Part shown: in pieces, positions 16,700 to 24,777 of the stretch
Layout: the number at the start of each line of letters is the position of its first letter
How positions within the stretch are numbered: position 1 is the stretch's first letter
Assembly: GCA_964499365.1 (NCBI GenBank)
Contig: CAZCKU010000003.1
Location: 124,001-188,000, forward strand
DNA from: PALSA-1316 sp964499365
Lineage (GTDB): Bacteria; Nitrospirota; Thermodesulfovibrionia; Thermodesulfovibrionales; UBA6898
DNA: 64,000 nt
Direction of reading: 5' to 3'
Notes under the pieces: model-generated
Told to the model about the DNA's origin: nothing
Seen by the model: the letters and a program-made list of their open reading frames with translations, nothing else
Database searches by the model: none
Translations under genes and position numbers: made by a program

Positions 16700-16769
16700 A
16701 ATAGAGGGCGGAGATGGGGTTTTAGTTGAGTTATATTGGTTACAGTTGGAATATCTTAGAAATCCTACA
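16700..16769. mobile_element. Putative Tn7-like transposon end inside yifB
   Basis: Read outward from the yifB break (minus strand), foreign DNA begins TGTAGGATTTC. TGT is the terminal trinucleotide of Tn7-like elements. Two imperfect direct repeats follow, CTAAGATATTCCAACTGTAA and CCAATATAACTCAACTAAAA, each with (T)CAACT and trailing A's, as expected of transposase (TnsB) binding sites. The flanking yifB DNA starts at 16770; a 5-bp target duplication would be CCTCC (plus strand). The other end is not seen in the window. Confidence 0.5.
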
Positions 16770-17804
16770 CCTCCGCCGATCAGGGCTACATCAGAGATTG
16801 TGTGATGCGGCGATCGGAAAGGGCGTGTCGCCAGCAGGGCCTGCTCGTTCTTCAACAGGCCGGCGATGCTGTGGATTCTTGTCGTCTCGAGCGCCTCCTC
16901 GAATGTCATCGGCGGGAGGATCGTCAGAAGCCGTTTTGAGAGCATCGTCTTCCCTGATCCCGGCGGCCCGACCATAACGATGTTATGTCCCCCTGCAGCA
17001 GAAACCTCAAGGGCTCGTTTCGCGTGCTCCTGCCCCTTAACCTCGCTGAAGTCATCCTCATACATTGAATGGGTCTCCATCGCCCTGGCGACATCAAAGA
17101 CAACCGGGGAAAGCGTCTGTTCGCCGCGGATGAAGTCGATCAGCTCCGGCAGAGTGCCCACGCCATAGACCTTGACGCCGTGGACAACAGCGGCCTCCTG
17201 GGCATTTTCTGCCGGAAGGATGATGCCCCGCCGTCCGGCGTTCCTGACCATGAGCGCCATCGAAAGGGCTCCGCGCACCGGCTTGATCCTGCCATCGAGC
17301 GACAGCTCCCCGGTAAAGACATACCCCTCAAAGGATTCCGGGGGAATAAGTCCTTCCGAGGCGATGATGCCGACCGCAATCGGGAGGTCGAAGGAAGAGC
17401 CTTCCTTCTTGAGATCCGCGGGGGCCATGTTGACGGTGATCTGTTTGAGCGGAAAATTAAAGCCGACGTTCTTGAGCGAGGCCCTTACCCTGTCTCGACT
17501 CTCTTTTACCGCAGCGTCGGGAAGGCCGACCATCGAGAAATGCGGCAGTCCTTTTGCTGATATGTCTACCTCTACCTCGACCGGAAATGCCTCGATGCCG
17601 ATGACGCTCGCGCTGAGCACTTTTGAAAGCATGGATCCCCCTTGTCTTCCGCATGCCGTAGTGGGCTCTTCTGTAATCCCCGGCTAAAGGATATCACGGA
17701 TCTAAAGCTGCTGGCAATGCATTTCTTTCGCTGTTAAATTTCCTTCATACTGTTGCCGAAAGCACGGATATCGGTTATCATAAGGAAAGACCAAGGGAGC
17801 GGTA

Positions 17805-19757
17805 ATGATCAACAGATTCCTCCAGACAATTCACGGAAACAGAAACTATCTTCTCTTTATCAGCACGGCACTTTTTCTTTTTCTGCTCGTTGGCGTCAGC
17901 CCGGTTTTTACCGAACAGTATGACGGCAGAGGATATTTCAGGAAGGGGAAGCTCGAGCTTGACAAAGGCAGGTATGAGGATGCCATCCAGAGCCTCCTGA
18001 TAGCCCGGAAGGAATTTCCCCTCCTCGGTGATTATGCTTCCCTCTACCTTGCGGATGCCTATCACCGGCAGGGAGATCACGCCAGGGCGCTTGAGGCCGT
18101 CAGAGGCCTGCTGAGCCTCTACCCGGAATCAACTCTCCTGAAAAAAGCCCGCGCTGCCGAGATCAGGGAGGCGAAGGATGGCGCAGACGTTTCCATGCGG
18201 AAATTATACGAGGAGTATCTCCGGGACTACCCTGACGACGAGGATATGGCGATGGCCTTTGCACGTTCCCTGAAGCAGCAGGGGGAAACGGCGAGGGCTG
18301 CAGCGATCTTCAGGAAAATCTATATCAGGGGGGGGGCAGGAGCTGTCACTGCCCTTGCCGAACTTGACCCCCGCGAGATAAAGGTTACCGACCTGATCGA
18401 GCGGGCCTCGAATCTCATGAAACGCTATGAGTTCAGCGAGGCCGAAAAAGACCTCCGCAGGGCCCTCCAGATGGATGACGGCAGAAGGAAGGAAGAGATC
18501 TTCAGGAATCTTGGCCAGGCGCTCTTCAGGCAGAAGGAATACAAGGAGGCGGCTGCCATATATGACAACGGACGCGATCTTTACTCAAAGGCACGCTCGC
18601 TGTACCGGGCCGGGGACAGGACCGGATTTGAAAAAACTCTTGCCGTGCTTCTCGAGAGAAATGATAAAAGGGCCGGAGGTCTTGTGATGGCGGGTGCCGG
18701 CGACAGGAGACGCGCCGGAGACTATCACGAGGCCATAAAACTTTATAGTGAGGTTCTTGCGAAATTCCCTGCAGACGAAGAAGAGGCACTCTGGGGAGTC
18801 GGCTGGACCTCCTACCTCTCCGGCGACTACCAGAAGGCTAAAGAGGCCTTTGCAAAACTGGCGGCAAGATACGATGACCCGAAATACCGTTATTGGCAGG
18901 CGCGGAGCCTGGAGGCCCTCGGCCAGGACGCGGAGGTTCTTTTCGGGCAGCTCGCGCGCGAGGACAACAATTACTACGCGTTCATGTCCCAGTTGCGGGG
19001 AAAAGGGGGGCTCAAGCACGTATCCCTCTCAGAACCTTCCTCTGATGTGCCTGCCAGCCGGCCGTGGATGCGGCGCATCGAAGCCCTGCTGGAACTTGAG
19101 ATGCCGAGGGAAGCGACCTTTGAGCTGACCTCCTCGGCAAAGAATATCGAGAGCCAGGCAGACCTGCAGTTTATCATTGCGCAGCTCTATGAACTCGGCG
19201 AGTACCGGAAGGCGGTCGGGCTCGCGACGAAAATGCCCTACTCAGCGGGGCTGCACCGTTACTGGTACCCTCTCGCCTATTGGGAGCAGGTGAGCAGCGC
19301 AGCCAGGAAGCATGACCTGGACCCGCTGGTCGCGCTTTCGGTGATGAGAGAGGAGAGCCGCTTCGATGCAGACGCCAGGTCCGTCGCCGGGGCCCGCGGT
19401 CTGATGCAACTGATGCCGCAGACCGCTTACCGCCTCGACAAAAGCCTGAAACTCGGGTTGCGCAGGGACTCCCAGATCCATGATGCAGGGATAAATATCA
19501 ACCTCGGGGTCTTCTATCTGAAATCCCTGACTTCAGAATTCAGGACTGTTGCGCATGCCCTTGCAGCCTATAATGCAGGGGAGGCTGCGGTCCGGAGATG
19601 GGATCAGGGCGGCAGCTACAAGAATGTCGATGAGTTTATTGAGGACATCCCGTACGGGGAAACGCGGAATTACGTGAAAAAGGTGCTGACATCGTACTTC
19701 CAGTACAGAAAAGCGTCCCCCGTCCAAGTGCGTGACCTCACACTCGGCAAGCTCTGA
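17805..19757 (+). CDS. slt: Lytic murein transglycosylase, Slt type, with TPR-rich N-terminal region
   Basis: 650 residues. A signal/anchor segment lies near 15-35 (LLFISTALFLFLLVGVSPVF). Residues of about 45-470 are TPR-like helical repeats (YHRQGDHARALEAVRGLLSL), forming the superhelix of Slt70-type enzymes. The C-terminal lysozyme-like domain has the catalytic Glu in ALSVMREESRFDADARSVAG, then ARGLMQLMPQTA and the AYNAGEAAVRRW motif. It cleaves the glycan strand of peptidoglycan and forms 1,6-anhydro ends. Ribosome site AAGGGAG precedes the ATG at 17805. It stands alone, divergent from the broken yifB. Confidence 0.92.
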   Translation: MINRFLQTIHGNRNYLLFISTALFLFLLVGVSPVFTEQYDGRGYFRKGKLELDKGRYEDAIQSLLIARKEFPLLGDYASLYLADAYHRQGDHARALEAVRGLLSLYPESTLLKKARAAEIREAKDGADVSMRKLYEEYLRDYPDDEDMAMAFARSLKQQGETARAAAIFRKIYIRGGAGAVTALAELDPREIKVTDLIERASNLMKRYEFSEAEKDLRRALQMDDGRRKEEIFRNLGQALFRQKEYKEAAAIYDNGRDLYSKARSLYRAGDRTGFEKTLAVLLERNDKRAGGLVMAGAGDRRRAGDYHEAIKLYSEVLAKFPADEEEALWGVGWTSYLSGDYQKAKEAFAKLAARYDDPKYRYWQARSLEALGQDAEVLFGQLAREDNNYYAFMSQLRGKGGLKHVSLSEPSSDVPASRPWMRRIEALLELEMPREATFELTSSAKNIESQADLQFIIAQLYELGEYRKAVGLATKMPYSAGLHRYWYPLAYWEQVSSAARKHDLDPLVALSVMREESRFDADARSVAGARGLMQLMPQTAYRLDKSLKLGLRRDSQIHDAGININLGVFYLKSLTSEFRTVAHALAAYNAGEAAVRRWDQGGSYKNVDEFIEDIPYGETRNYVKKVLTSYFQYRKASPVQVRDLTLGKL

Positions 19758-19918
19758 ACGACCGGAGAAGTCTCCGAACTGCTTCAAAAAACAGGGCCGC
19801 ATCCTGTATCCTACAACAGGCTCTTTATTAAGGAAGACCCAATAAGTACCTGTGTTCCTGGTAATGACAGGCAGGAGCCATCCGGTGTCCGGCTGATAAA
19901 TCAACGGGAGGAAGAACG
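19758..19918. other. Intergenic region before proA
   Basis: A short perfect hairpin CGGAGA-AG-TCTCCG lies just after slt, without a T-run. A CCGG-TGT-CCGG hairpin lies 35 bases before proA. I see no recognisable riboswitch. Confidence 0.3.
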
Positions 19919-21175
19919 ATGAATATACCATCATACGTACTTGAAAAGGCAAAGGAGGCCAGGGAGGGCGCCCGGTCTCTGGCCAAGGCCTCATCCGCAA
20001 GAAAAAACGCCGCACTCCTCAGAATGGCTGATGCCGTCCAAAAGCGTGCGAAGGAGCTGATAAAGGAAAACGCAAAGGATGTTGCCTTTGCACAGAAAAA
20101 AGGACTTTCAAAGGCAATGATCGACCGTTTGACACTGAACAACAAGAGGATCGACGAAATGGCCGCAGGGCTCAGGGAGGTGGCAGCCCTTCCGGACCCT
20201 GCCGGCGAAATAGTCAAGATGTGGCAGCGGCCGAACGGCATGAGCGTTGGCCGCATGCGGGTCCCGATCGGCGTCATCGGCATCATCTATGAATCCCGGC
20301 CGAATGTTACCGCAGACGCAACCAGCCTCTGCCTCAAGGCGGGCAATGCCGTTGTCCTGCGCGGAGGATCAGAGGCGATCCACTCGAACAAGGCAATCGT
20401 GAAGCTTCTGAGGGAAGCGGTCAGGGCAGAGGGTATTGCCGAAGGTGCAGTCACGTTTATCGACATACCCGACCGGGAGGCGATCATGGAACTGCTGAAG
20501 CTCGAAGGCATCGTTGACCTGATCATCCCCCGCGGAGGAGAAGGCCTGATCAGGGCAGTGACCGAAAATTCGCGGATTCCGGTCCTGAAGCATTACAAGG
20601 GGGTCTGCCATGTCTTCGTCGATCGCGACGCCGACCTGGCGATGGCTTCAGATATCTGCTTCAACGCAAAGGTCCAGAGGCCCGGCACCTGCAATGCGAT
20701 GGAGACAATGCTCGTCGACAAAAAAATAGCGAAGAGTTTCCTCCCTGGCATGGCCTCCCGGTTTGTCAAGGCAGGGGTTGCGATGAAGGGATGTGCTGAC
20801 ACCAGAAAGATCGTCCCGGGAATGGAGGCTGTTCAGGCCGGGGATTTCCATGCTGAATACAACGACCTTATTCTGAATATTAAAATCGTTAGGGATATTG
20901 ATGAGGCAATGGACCACATCGCTGCATACAGCTCGGCCCATACCGACACGATCGTCACGAACGACTATGCAAAGGGCATGCGCTTTATCCGCGAGGTGGA
21001 TTCCTCGGCGGTGATGGTCAATGCCTCGACTCGTCTCAATGACGGGTTCCAGTTCGGCCTCGGCGCCGAGATCGGCATCTCGACCGACAAGATCCACGCG
21101 CGCGGCCCCATGGGACTCGAAGAGCTAACCTGCACCAAGTTCATCGTCTTCGGCAACGGGCAACTGAGGGAGTAG
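19919..21175 (+). CDS. proA: Gamma-glutamyl phosphate reductase (proline biosynthesis)
   Basis: 418 residues, full length. It reduces gamma-glutamyl phosphate to glutamate semialdehyde with NADPH, the second step of proline synthesis. Aldehyde-dehydrogenase fold motifs are present: GVIGIIYESRPNVTADATSL, NAVVLRGGSEAIHSN, and the catalytic Cys in KVQRPGTCNAMETML. Ribosome site GGGAGG precedes the ATG. It is followed at 9 bases by nadD, and the run proA-nadD-rsfS-rlmH-lapAB reads as one operon. No proB is in the window. Confidence 0.97.
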   Translation: MNIPSYVLEKAKEAREGARSLAKASSARKNAALLRMADAVQKRAKELIKENAKDVAFAQKKGLSKAMIDRLTLNNKRIDEMAAGLREVAALPDPAGEIVKMWQRPNGMSVGRMRVPIGVIGIIYESRPNVTADATSLCLKAGNAVVLRGGSEAIHSNKAIVKLLREAVRAEGIAEGAVTFIDIPDREAIMELLKLEGIVDLIIPRGGEGLIRAVTENSRIPVLKHYKGVCHVFVDRDADLAMASDICFNAKVQRPGTCNAMETMLVDKKIAKSFLPGMASRFVKAGVAMKGCADTRKIVPGMEAVQAGDFHAEYNDLILNIKIVRDIDEAMDHIAAYSSAHTDTIVTNDYAKGMRFIREVDSSAVMVNASTRLNDGFQFGLGAEIGISTDKIHARGPMGLEELTCTKFIVFGNGQLRE

Positions 21176-21184
21176 CAGGAACGG

Positions 21185-21847
21185 GTGAAGATCGGGGTCT
21201 TCGGCGGGACGTTTAATCCGATACACTTCGGCCATCTCCGGGCGGCGGAAGAGTCCAGGGAGGCGCTTGGTCTTGACAGGGTCCTGTTCATCCCCGCCGG
21301 AAATCCCCCGCTGAAGGCTGACAACATCGCAGACGCCGGGAAGAGATACGCGATGGCCAGGATCGCGACAGAGGGAAACAGGTTTTTTGAGGTCCTGGAT
21401 ATCGAATGCGGAAGCCACGGAAAATCGTATACCGTGGAGACGCTTGAGAAGCTGGCAAGCCGCTATGGAGACGCAGAACTCTACTTCATGCTCGGCATTG
21501 ATGCCTTTCTGGACATACCGAACTGGTGCAGGCCCGGCCAGCTCACGTCGATGACTGACTTCATCATCTTCTCAAGACCCGGGCAGGTGTTTGCAGGACT
21601 CCGGGCTTCACCCTATCTTGATGCCTCCCCGGATGCTCTGGCCCCCCTGGATAGCGGCAGGAGCGATCGTGCAACGGTCAACCTTAAATCCGGGCGAAAG
21701 GCGGTCCTGATGAGCATCATGCCGTTTGCGATCTCATCGACCGACATCCGAACACGGTTACGTGAGGGCCGAAGCGCAAAATACCTGTTGCCAGAGCAGG
21801 TCGAATCCTTTATAATTTCTAATGGCTTATATAATGCGGACAAATAG
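21185..21847 (+). CDS. nadD: Nicotinate-nucleotide adenylyltransferase
   Basis: 220 residues, starting GTG. It joins nicotinate mononucleotide and ATP into deamido-NAD. The nucleotidyltransferase signature GGTFNPIHFGHLRAAEE (HxGH), the ISSTDIRTRLREG block near the end (here AISSTDIRTRLREGRSAKYL), and MLGIDAFLDIPNW are typical of NadD. An extra 20-odd residues in the middle (after FSRPGQVFAGLRASPYLDA) make it slightly longer than many homologues. It lies 2 bases from rsfS, the common nadD-rsfS-rlmH order. Confidence 0.95.
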   Translation: MKIGVFGGTFNPIHFGHLRAAEESREALGLDRVLFIPAGNPPLKADNIADAGKRYAMARIATEGNRFFEVLDIECGSHGKSYTVETLEKLASRYGDAELYFMLGIDAFLDIPNWCRPGQLTSMTDFIIFSRPGQVFAGLRASPYLDASPDALAPLDSGRSDRATVNLKSGRKAVLMSIMPFAISSTDIRTRLREGRSAKYLLPEQVESFIISNGLYNADK

Positions 21848-21849
21848 AC

Positions 21850-22272
21850 ATGGCAGGTAAAGGCAGCGTCACGGCAGTATTGCCCGGAAGCAGGGAGTTG
21901 GCCGTCTCTGCAGCTGAAGCGGCCCTGGAAAAAAAGGCCGAAAACCCGGTTGTCCTCGAACTGGAAGGACTGACGATCGTCGCCGACTATTTCGTCATCT
22001 GCTCCGGCGAGAGCACGACACAGGTCAGGGCGATCTCGGAACATATTGAAGAGGAACTCCGCAAGGCCGGAGTGCGGCCGATAGGGATTGAGGGACGCAA
22101 CTACAGTCACTGGGTGCTCCTTGATTACGGGGATGTTATTATCCATGTCTTCGAGAAAGAGACACGCACCTTCTACGACCTTGAAAAGCTCTGGATGGAT
22201 GCAAAGACCATAGACCTTGATGAAGATAAATCTGATATGGGTCGGAAAGACAAAAGAGCAGTTCATTCGTGA
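21850..22272 (+). CDS. rsfS: Ribosomal silencing factor RsfS (Iojap family)
   Basis: 140 residues. It binds ribosomal protein uL14 on the 50S subunit and blocks subunit joining when nutrients are short. Motifs: VVLELEGLTIVADYFVICSG, STTQVRAISEHIEEELRKAG, WVLLDYGDVIIHVFEKETR, YDLEKLW. The N-terminus carries about 20 extra residues and the C-terminal ~20 residues run into the next gene, overlapping rlmH by 53 bases. Confidence 0.95.
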   Translation: MAGKGSVTAVLPGSRELAVSAAEAALEKKAENPVVLELEGLTIVADYFVICSGESTTQVRAISEHIEEELRKAGVRPIGIEGRNYSHWVLLDYGDVIIHVFEKETRTFYDLEKLWMDAKTIDLDEDKSDMGRKDKRAVHS

Positions 22273-22660
22273 CGGCATTGGAAAGTATCTGAAGCTGGTG
22301 GGTCATCATGCAGATGTTGCCGTTGTTGAAGTGAAGGAAGAAAAAGGCAGCAACGTCCTGATGACGACCGAACGTGAAGGTGAAAGGATCCTGAAGCTCG
22401 GCATGCCTTATGTTCTGCTGGATGAAAAAGGCCCTGATCTGACGTCGGTAAAATTCGCGGAATATATCGGACAGCATGCGCCGCGGATCAATTTTGTCAT
22501 CGGCGGGGCTTTTGGTGTTTCGGAGAAGGTCAGGGCCGGAGCACAGGACATGCTTTCTTTATCACGGATGACCTTTACGCACGAGATGGCCAGGGTCTTT
22601 CTGCTTGAGCAGCTCTACCGCGCCTTCTCGATCATAAACAGGAAGGGATACCACCACTGA
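22220..22660 (+). CDS. rlmH: 23S rRNA (pseudouridine-1915 N3)-methyltransferase
   Basis: 146 residues, an SPOUT-family enzyme that methylates pseudouridine 1915 in helix 69. Typical sequence: MKINLIWVGKTKE, YVLLDEKGPDLTSVKFAEYI, NFVIGGAFGVSE, LSLSRMTFTHEMARVFLLEQ and LYRAFSIINRKGYHH at the end. The ATG at 22220 is chosen over a TTG one codon earlier because MKINLIWVGK is the family start. It overlaps rsfS, and its stop shares one base with the lapAB start (TGATG). Confidence 0.96.
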   Translation: MKINLIWVGKTKEQFIRDGIGKYLKLVGHHADVAVVEVKEEKGSNVLMTTEREGERILKLGMPYVLLDEKGPDLTSVKFAEYIGQHAPRINFVIGGAFGVSEKVRAGAQDMLSLSRMTFTHEMARVFLLEQLYRAFSIINRKGYHH

Positions 22661-23994
22661 TGGGCAAACTGTCGATCTTCATCTTTGTTCTTTTTCTCGC
22701 AGGCCTCGCTGTGTTTGCGATCTTCAACCAGGAAGTGACTACAATCAAGATCCCGTTCAGCGACGTCTATGAGATCCCGAAGTTCGCACTCATCCTCCTG
22801 TCAATCGTTGTCGGAGCCCTGGTCATGCTGATCGTCTTTGCGATCAGGGACACCAAGAAATTCATCGATAACTGGCAATACCAGAAAAGGCAGCGGCAGG
22901 ATATCAAGGTCCAGGAGCTTTACGCCAAGGCATTGAACGCAATCCTCGCCCTGAATGAGGACACGGCGCGGGAAGCCCTGGAGGGCATACTGGCTGAAGA
23001 GCCCGACCATATCGATGCGCTGCTCAGACTTGGTGAGATCTATGCCTCGAGGGCTGACTTCCAGAAGGCGAATTCCTACTATCAGAAGGCCCGTGCCGTG
23101 GCGCCCCAGAACCTCCAGACACTTTTTGCGATAGAAGGGGTCCTTGAAAAGCAGGGCCGGTGGTCGGAGGCGCTGAAATATGTTGAGGACATTCTGGATA
23201 TTGACGAAGACAACCTGACCGCCCTGTATCGCAAGAGGAGCATGCTCGAAAAACAGGGCCGCTGGGATGACCTCGTCCTGCTCCAGAAGGCGATCATCAA
23301 GCATGTGCAGGGCGAAAAGGAGAAGAAGGAAGAGCACGACCGCCTGGTCGGCTATAAGTATGAGTACGGAAGGGACAGCCTCGAAAATAACCAGCTCGAA
23401 AAGGCCAGGAAGGCCTTCAAGACCGTACTGAGGCTGAACAAGGACTTTATTCCGGCGACTCTCGGCATGGCCGAGGTAATGCTCCGCGAGGGCGAAAGCG
23501 AAGAGGCGGTAAACCTCCTCGAAAAGTCCTACGAGAGCACCATATCCAAGATCATCCTGGCCAGGCTCGAAGACCTGCTGATAAGCCTCGGCGAGCCAGG
23601 GCGCCTGATCAGCATTTACAAAAACAGTATTTCGAAGAATCCGAATGACCTGGCTATCCGTTTCTTTCTCGGGAAGGTCTTCTATCGTCTCGAGATGATC
23701 GACGATGCCTTCGAGACCCTCTCTGAAATGGAGGCTCTCGGGATATCCTATCCTGAAATGCACCACCTGCTCGGGAATATACTCCTGAGGAGAAATCAGC
23801 CCGAGAAGGCTGCACGGGAATACCTCAGGGTCATCGAGGCAAAGAAATCGCTCCGCCTCCCCTACTGCTGCAGCCAGTGCGGGTACAACTCTGACGAATG
23901 GTCCGGCCGGTGCCCTGACTGCATGCAGTGGGACACGTTCCTGCTGAATCTCGACGGCACCTGCTCGGTTATGGCATCCGCGGCAGGAGTCTGA
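22660..23994 (+). CDS. lapB: LapA-LapB fusion: membrane-anchored TPR protein with C-terminal rubredoxin-like zinc ribbon (LPS assembly control)
   Basis: 444 residues. Residues 1-75 look like a whole LapA (DUF1049) domain with two membrane helices (FIFVLFLAGLAVFAIFNQE and FALILLSIVVGALVMLIVFA). Residues 90-400 are TPR repeats as in LapB/YciM (LLRLGEIYASRADFQKANSY). The C-terminus is LapB's metal ribbon, CCSQCGYNSDEW...RCPDCMQWDT. In E. coli lapA and lapB are adjacent genes whose products act with FtsH on LpxC stability; here they are joined. It starts within the rlmH stop codon. Confidence 0.88.
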   Translation: MGKLSIFIFVLFLAGLAVFAIFNQEVTTIKIPFSDVYEIPKFALILLSIVVGALVMLIVFAIRDTKKFIDNWQYQKRQRQDIKVQELYAKALNAILALNEDTAREALEGILAEEPDHIDALLRLGEIYASRADFQKANSYYQKARAVAPQNLQTLFAIEGVLEKQGRWSEALKYVEDILDIDEDNLTALYRKRSMLEKQGRWDDLVLLQKAIIKHVQGEKEKKEEHDRLVGYKYEYGRDSLENNQLEKARKAFKTVLRLNKDFIPATLGMAEVMLREGESEEAVNLLEKSYESTISKIILARLEDLLISLGEPGRLISIYKNSISKNPNDLAIRFFLGKVFYRLEMIDDAFETLSEMEALGISYPEMHHLLGNILLRRNQPEKAAREYLRVIEAKKSLRLPYCCSQCGYNSDEWSGRCPDCMQWDTFLLNLDGTCSVMASAAGV

Positions 23995-24003
23995 TCCCTG
24001 CCC

Positions 24004-24765
24004 ATGAAAGGTCTGCCGCTCATCAAACTCGTTTCCTTTCTCGACCGCGAACTCGCGCTCGCCGAATTTCCGAAGGATGAAAGCGCCAACGGTCTTCAGA
24101 TCGAGGGCAGTCCCGAGGTCAGAAAGGTCGGGGTTGCGGTTGACGCCTGTGATTTTGTCTTCAGAAAGGCTGCCGAACAGGGGGTGGACTTCCTGCTCGT
24201 TCACCACGGGCTGATATGGGGGGGCATCAGGTCGGTTACCGGCCTCCTCGGCAAGCGGATCAAGATCCTGATGGACCATGGCATCTCTCTGTACGCCTGC
24301 CACCTGCCTCTTGACTGGCATCCGGAATACGGCAACAATGCCCAGCTCCTCAGGAGGCTCGGGCTCAGCAAGACCGGGGAGTTTGGGGAATACCACGGCA
24401 AGAGGATCGGCTATCGGGGAAGGCTCAAAAAGGAACTCTCCCTGGCTGATTTCAGCCTTCGCGTTGACAAAGAACTGGCGGTCCGGTCTCAGACGATCGG
24501 GTTCAGCAGCAGAGTGAAACATATCGGCATCGTCTCGGGGGGCGGCTGGTCGGCACTCCATGACGCGCAACAGTATGATATCGACACGTTTCTGACCGGA
24601 GAACCCTCCCACAGTGCGTACACCCTTGCAGAGGAACTGAAGATCAACCTGATATTCGCGGGACATTATGCGACCGAAACATTCGGGGTCAGGGCAACAG
24701 GGGAGATGCTCAGCAGAAAGTTTTCTGTTGAGGCGATCTTTATCGATCACCCTACCGGGTTATGA
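24004..24765 (+). CDS. Nif3-like dinuclear metal-centre protein
   Basis: 253 residues, the short form without the inserted PII-like domain. Metal-binding motifs are conserved: DFLLVHHGLIWGG near 65-77, CHLPLDWHPEYGN near 100-112, and FAGHYATETFG near 220. The family (YbgI/DUF34) forms toroidal hexamers with two metals; some members are annotated as GTP cyclohydrolase type 2, which is not well supported. It follows lapAB by 9 bases. Confidence 0.92.
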   Translation: MKGLPLIKLVSFLDRELALAEFPKDESANGLQIEGSPEVRKVGVAVDACDFVFRKAAEQGVDFLLVHHGLIWGGIRSVTGLLGKRIKILMDHGISLYACHLPLDWHPEYGNNAQLLRRLGLSKTGEFGEYHGKRIGYRGRLKKELSLADFSLRVDKELAVRSQTIGFSSRVKHIGIVSGGGWSALHDAQQYDIDTFLTGEPSHSAYTLAEELKINLIFAGHYATETFGVRATGEMLSRKFSVEAIFIDHPTGL

Positions 24766-24777
24766 CAGGGGGATTCC

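Larger units (their letters stand above)
16610..17632 (-). pseudogene. yifB: yifB/comM (Mg-chelatase-like AAA+ protein), interrupted after the LIGGG motif
   Basis: Starting at 17632 (AAGGGGG before the ATG), residues 1-288 are a normal YifB/ComM N-terminus: the Lon-protease-like domain (SFDLPIAVGIIASEGLIPPE) and the Walker A region IVMVGPPGSGKTMLSKRLL, then RPFRSPHHTISDVALIGGG. Immediately afterwards the sequence stops resembling YifB (GFLRYSNCNQYNSTKTPSPP...) and ends 50 residues later. The family is about 500 residues long, so the Walker B half and C-terminus are gone. The break lies at 16770, next to the putative transposon end. comM is the well-known insertion site of AbaR/Tn6022-type islands in Acinetobacter. 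ComM helps branch migration in natural transformation; this copy should be inactive. Confidence 0.82.

Noticed and set aside
19825..19918. Possible riboswitch before proA (hairpin CCGG-TGT-CCGG and CTGATAA)
   Set aside because: A faint likeness to fluoride-type elements, but the pairing and conserved bases do not fit and proA is not a known target.
22801..24750. 649-residue open frame antisense to the lapAB and nif3-like genes
   Set aside because: It is the mirror of GC-rich codon use in two well-identified genes, has no family motif and no ribosome site.
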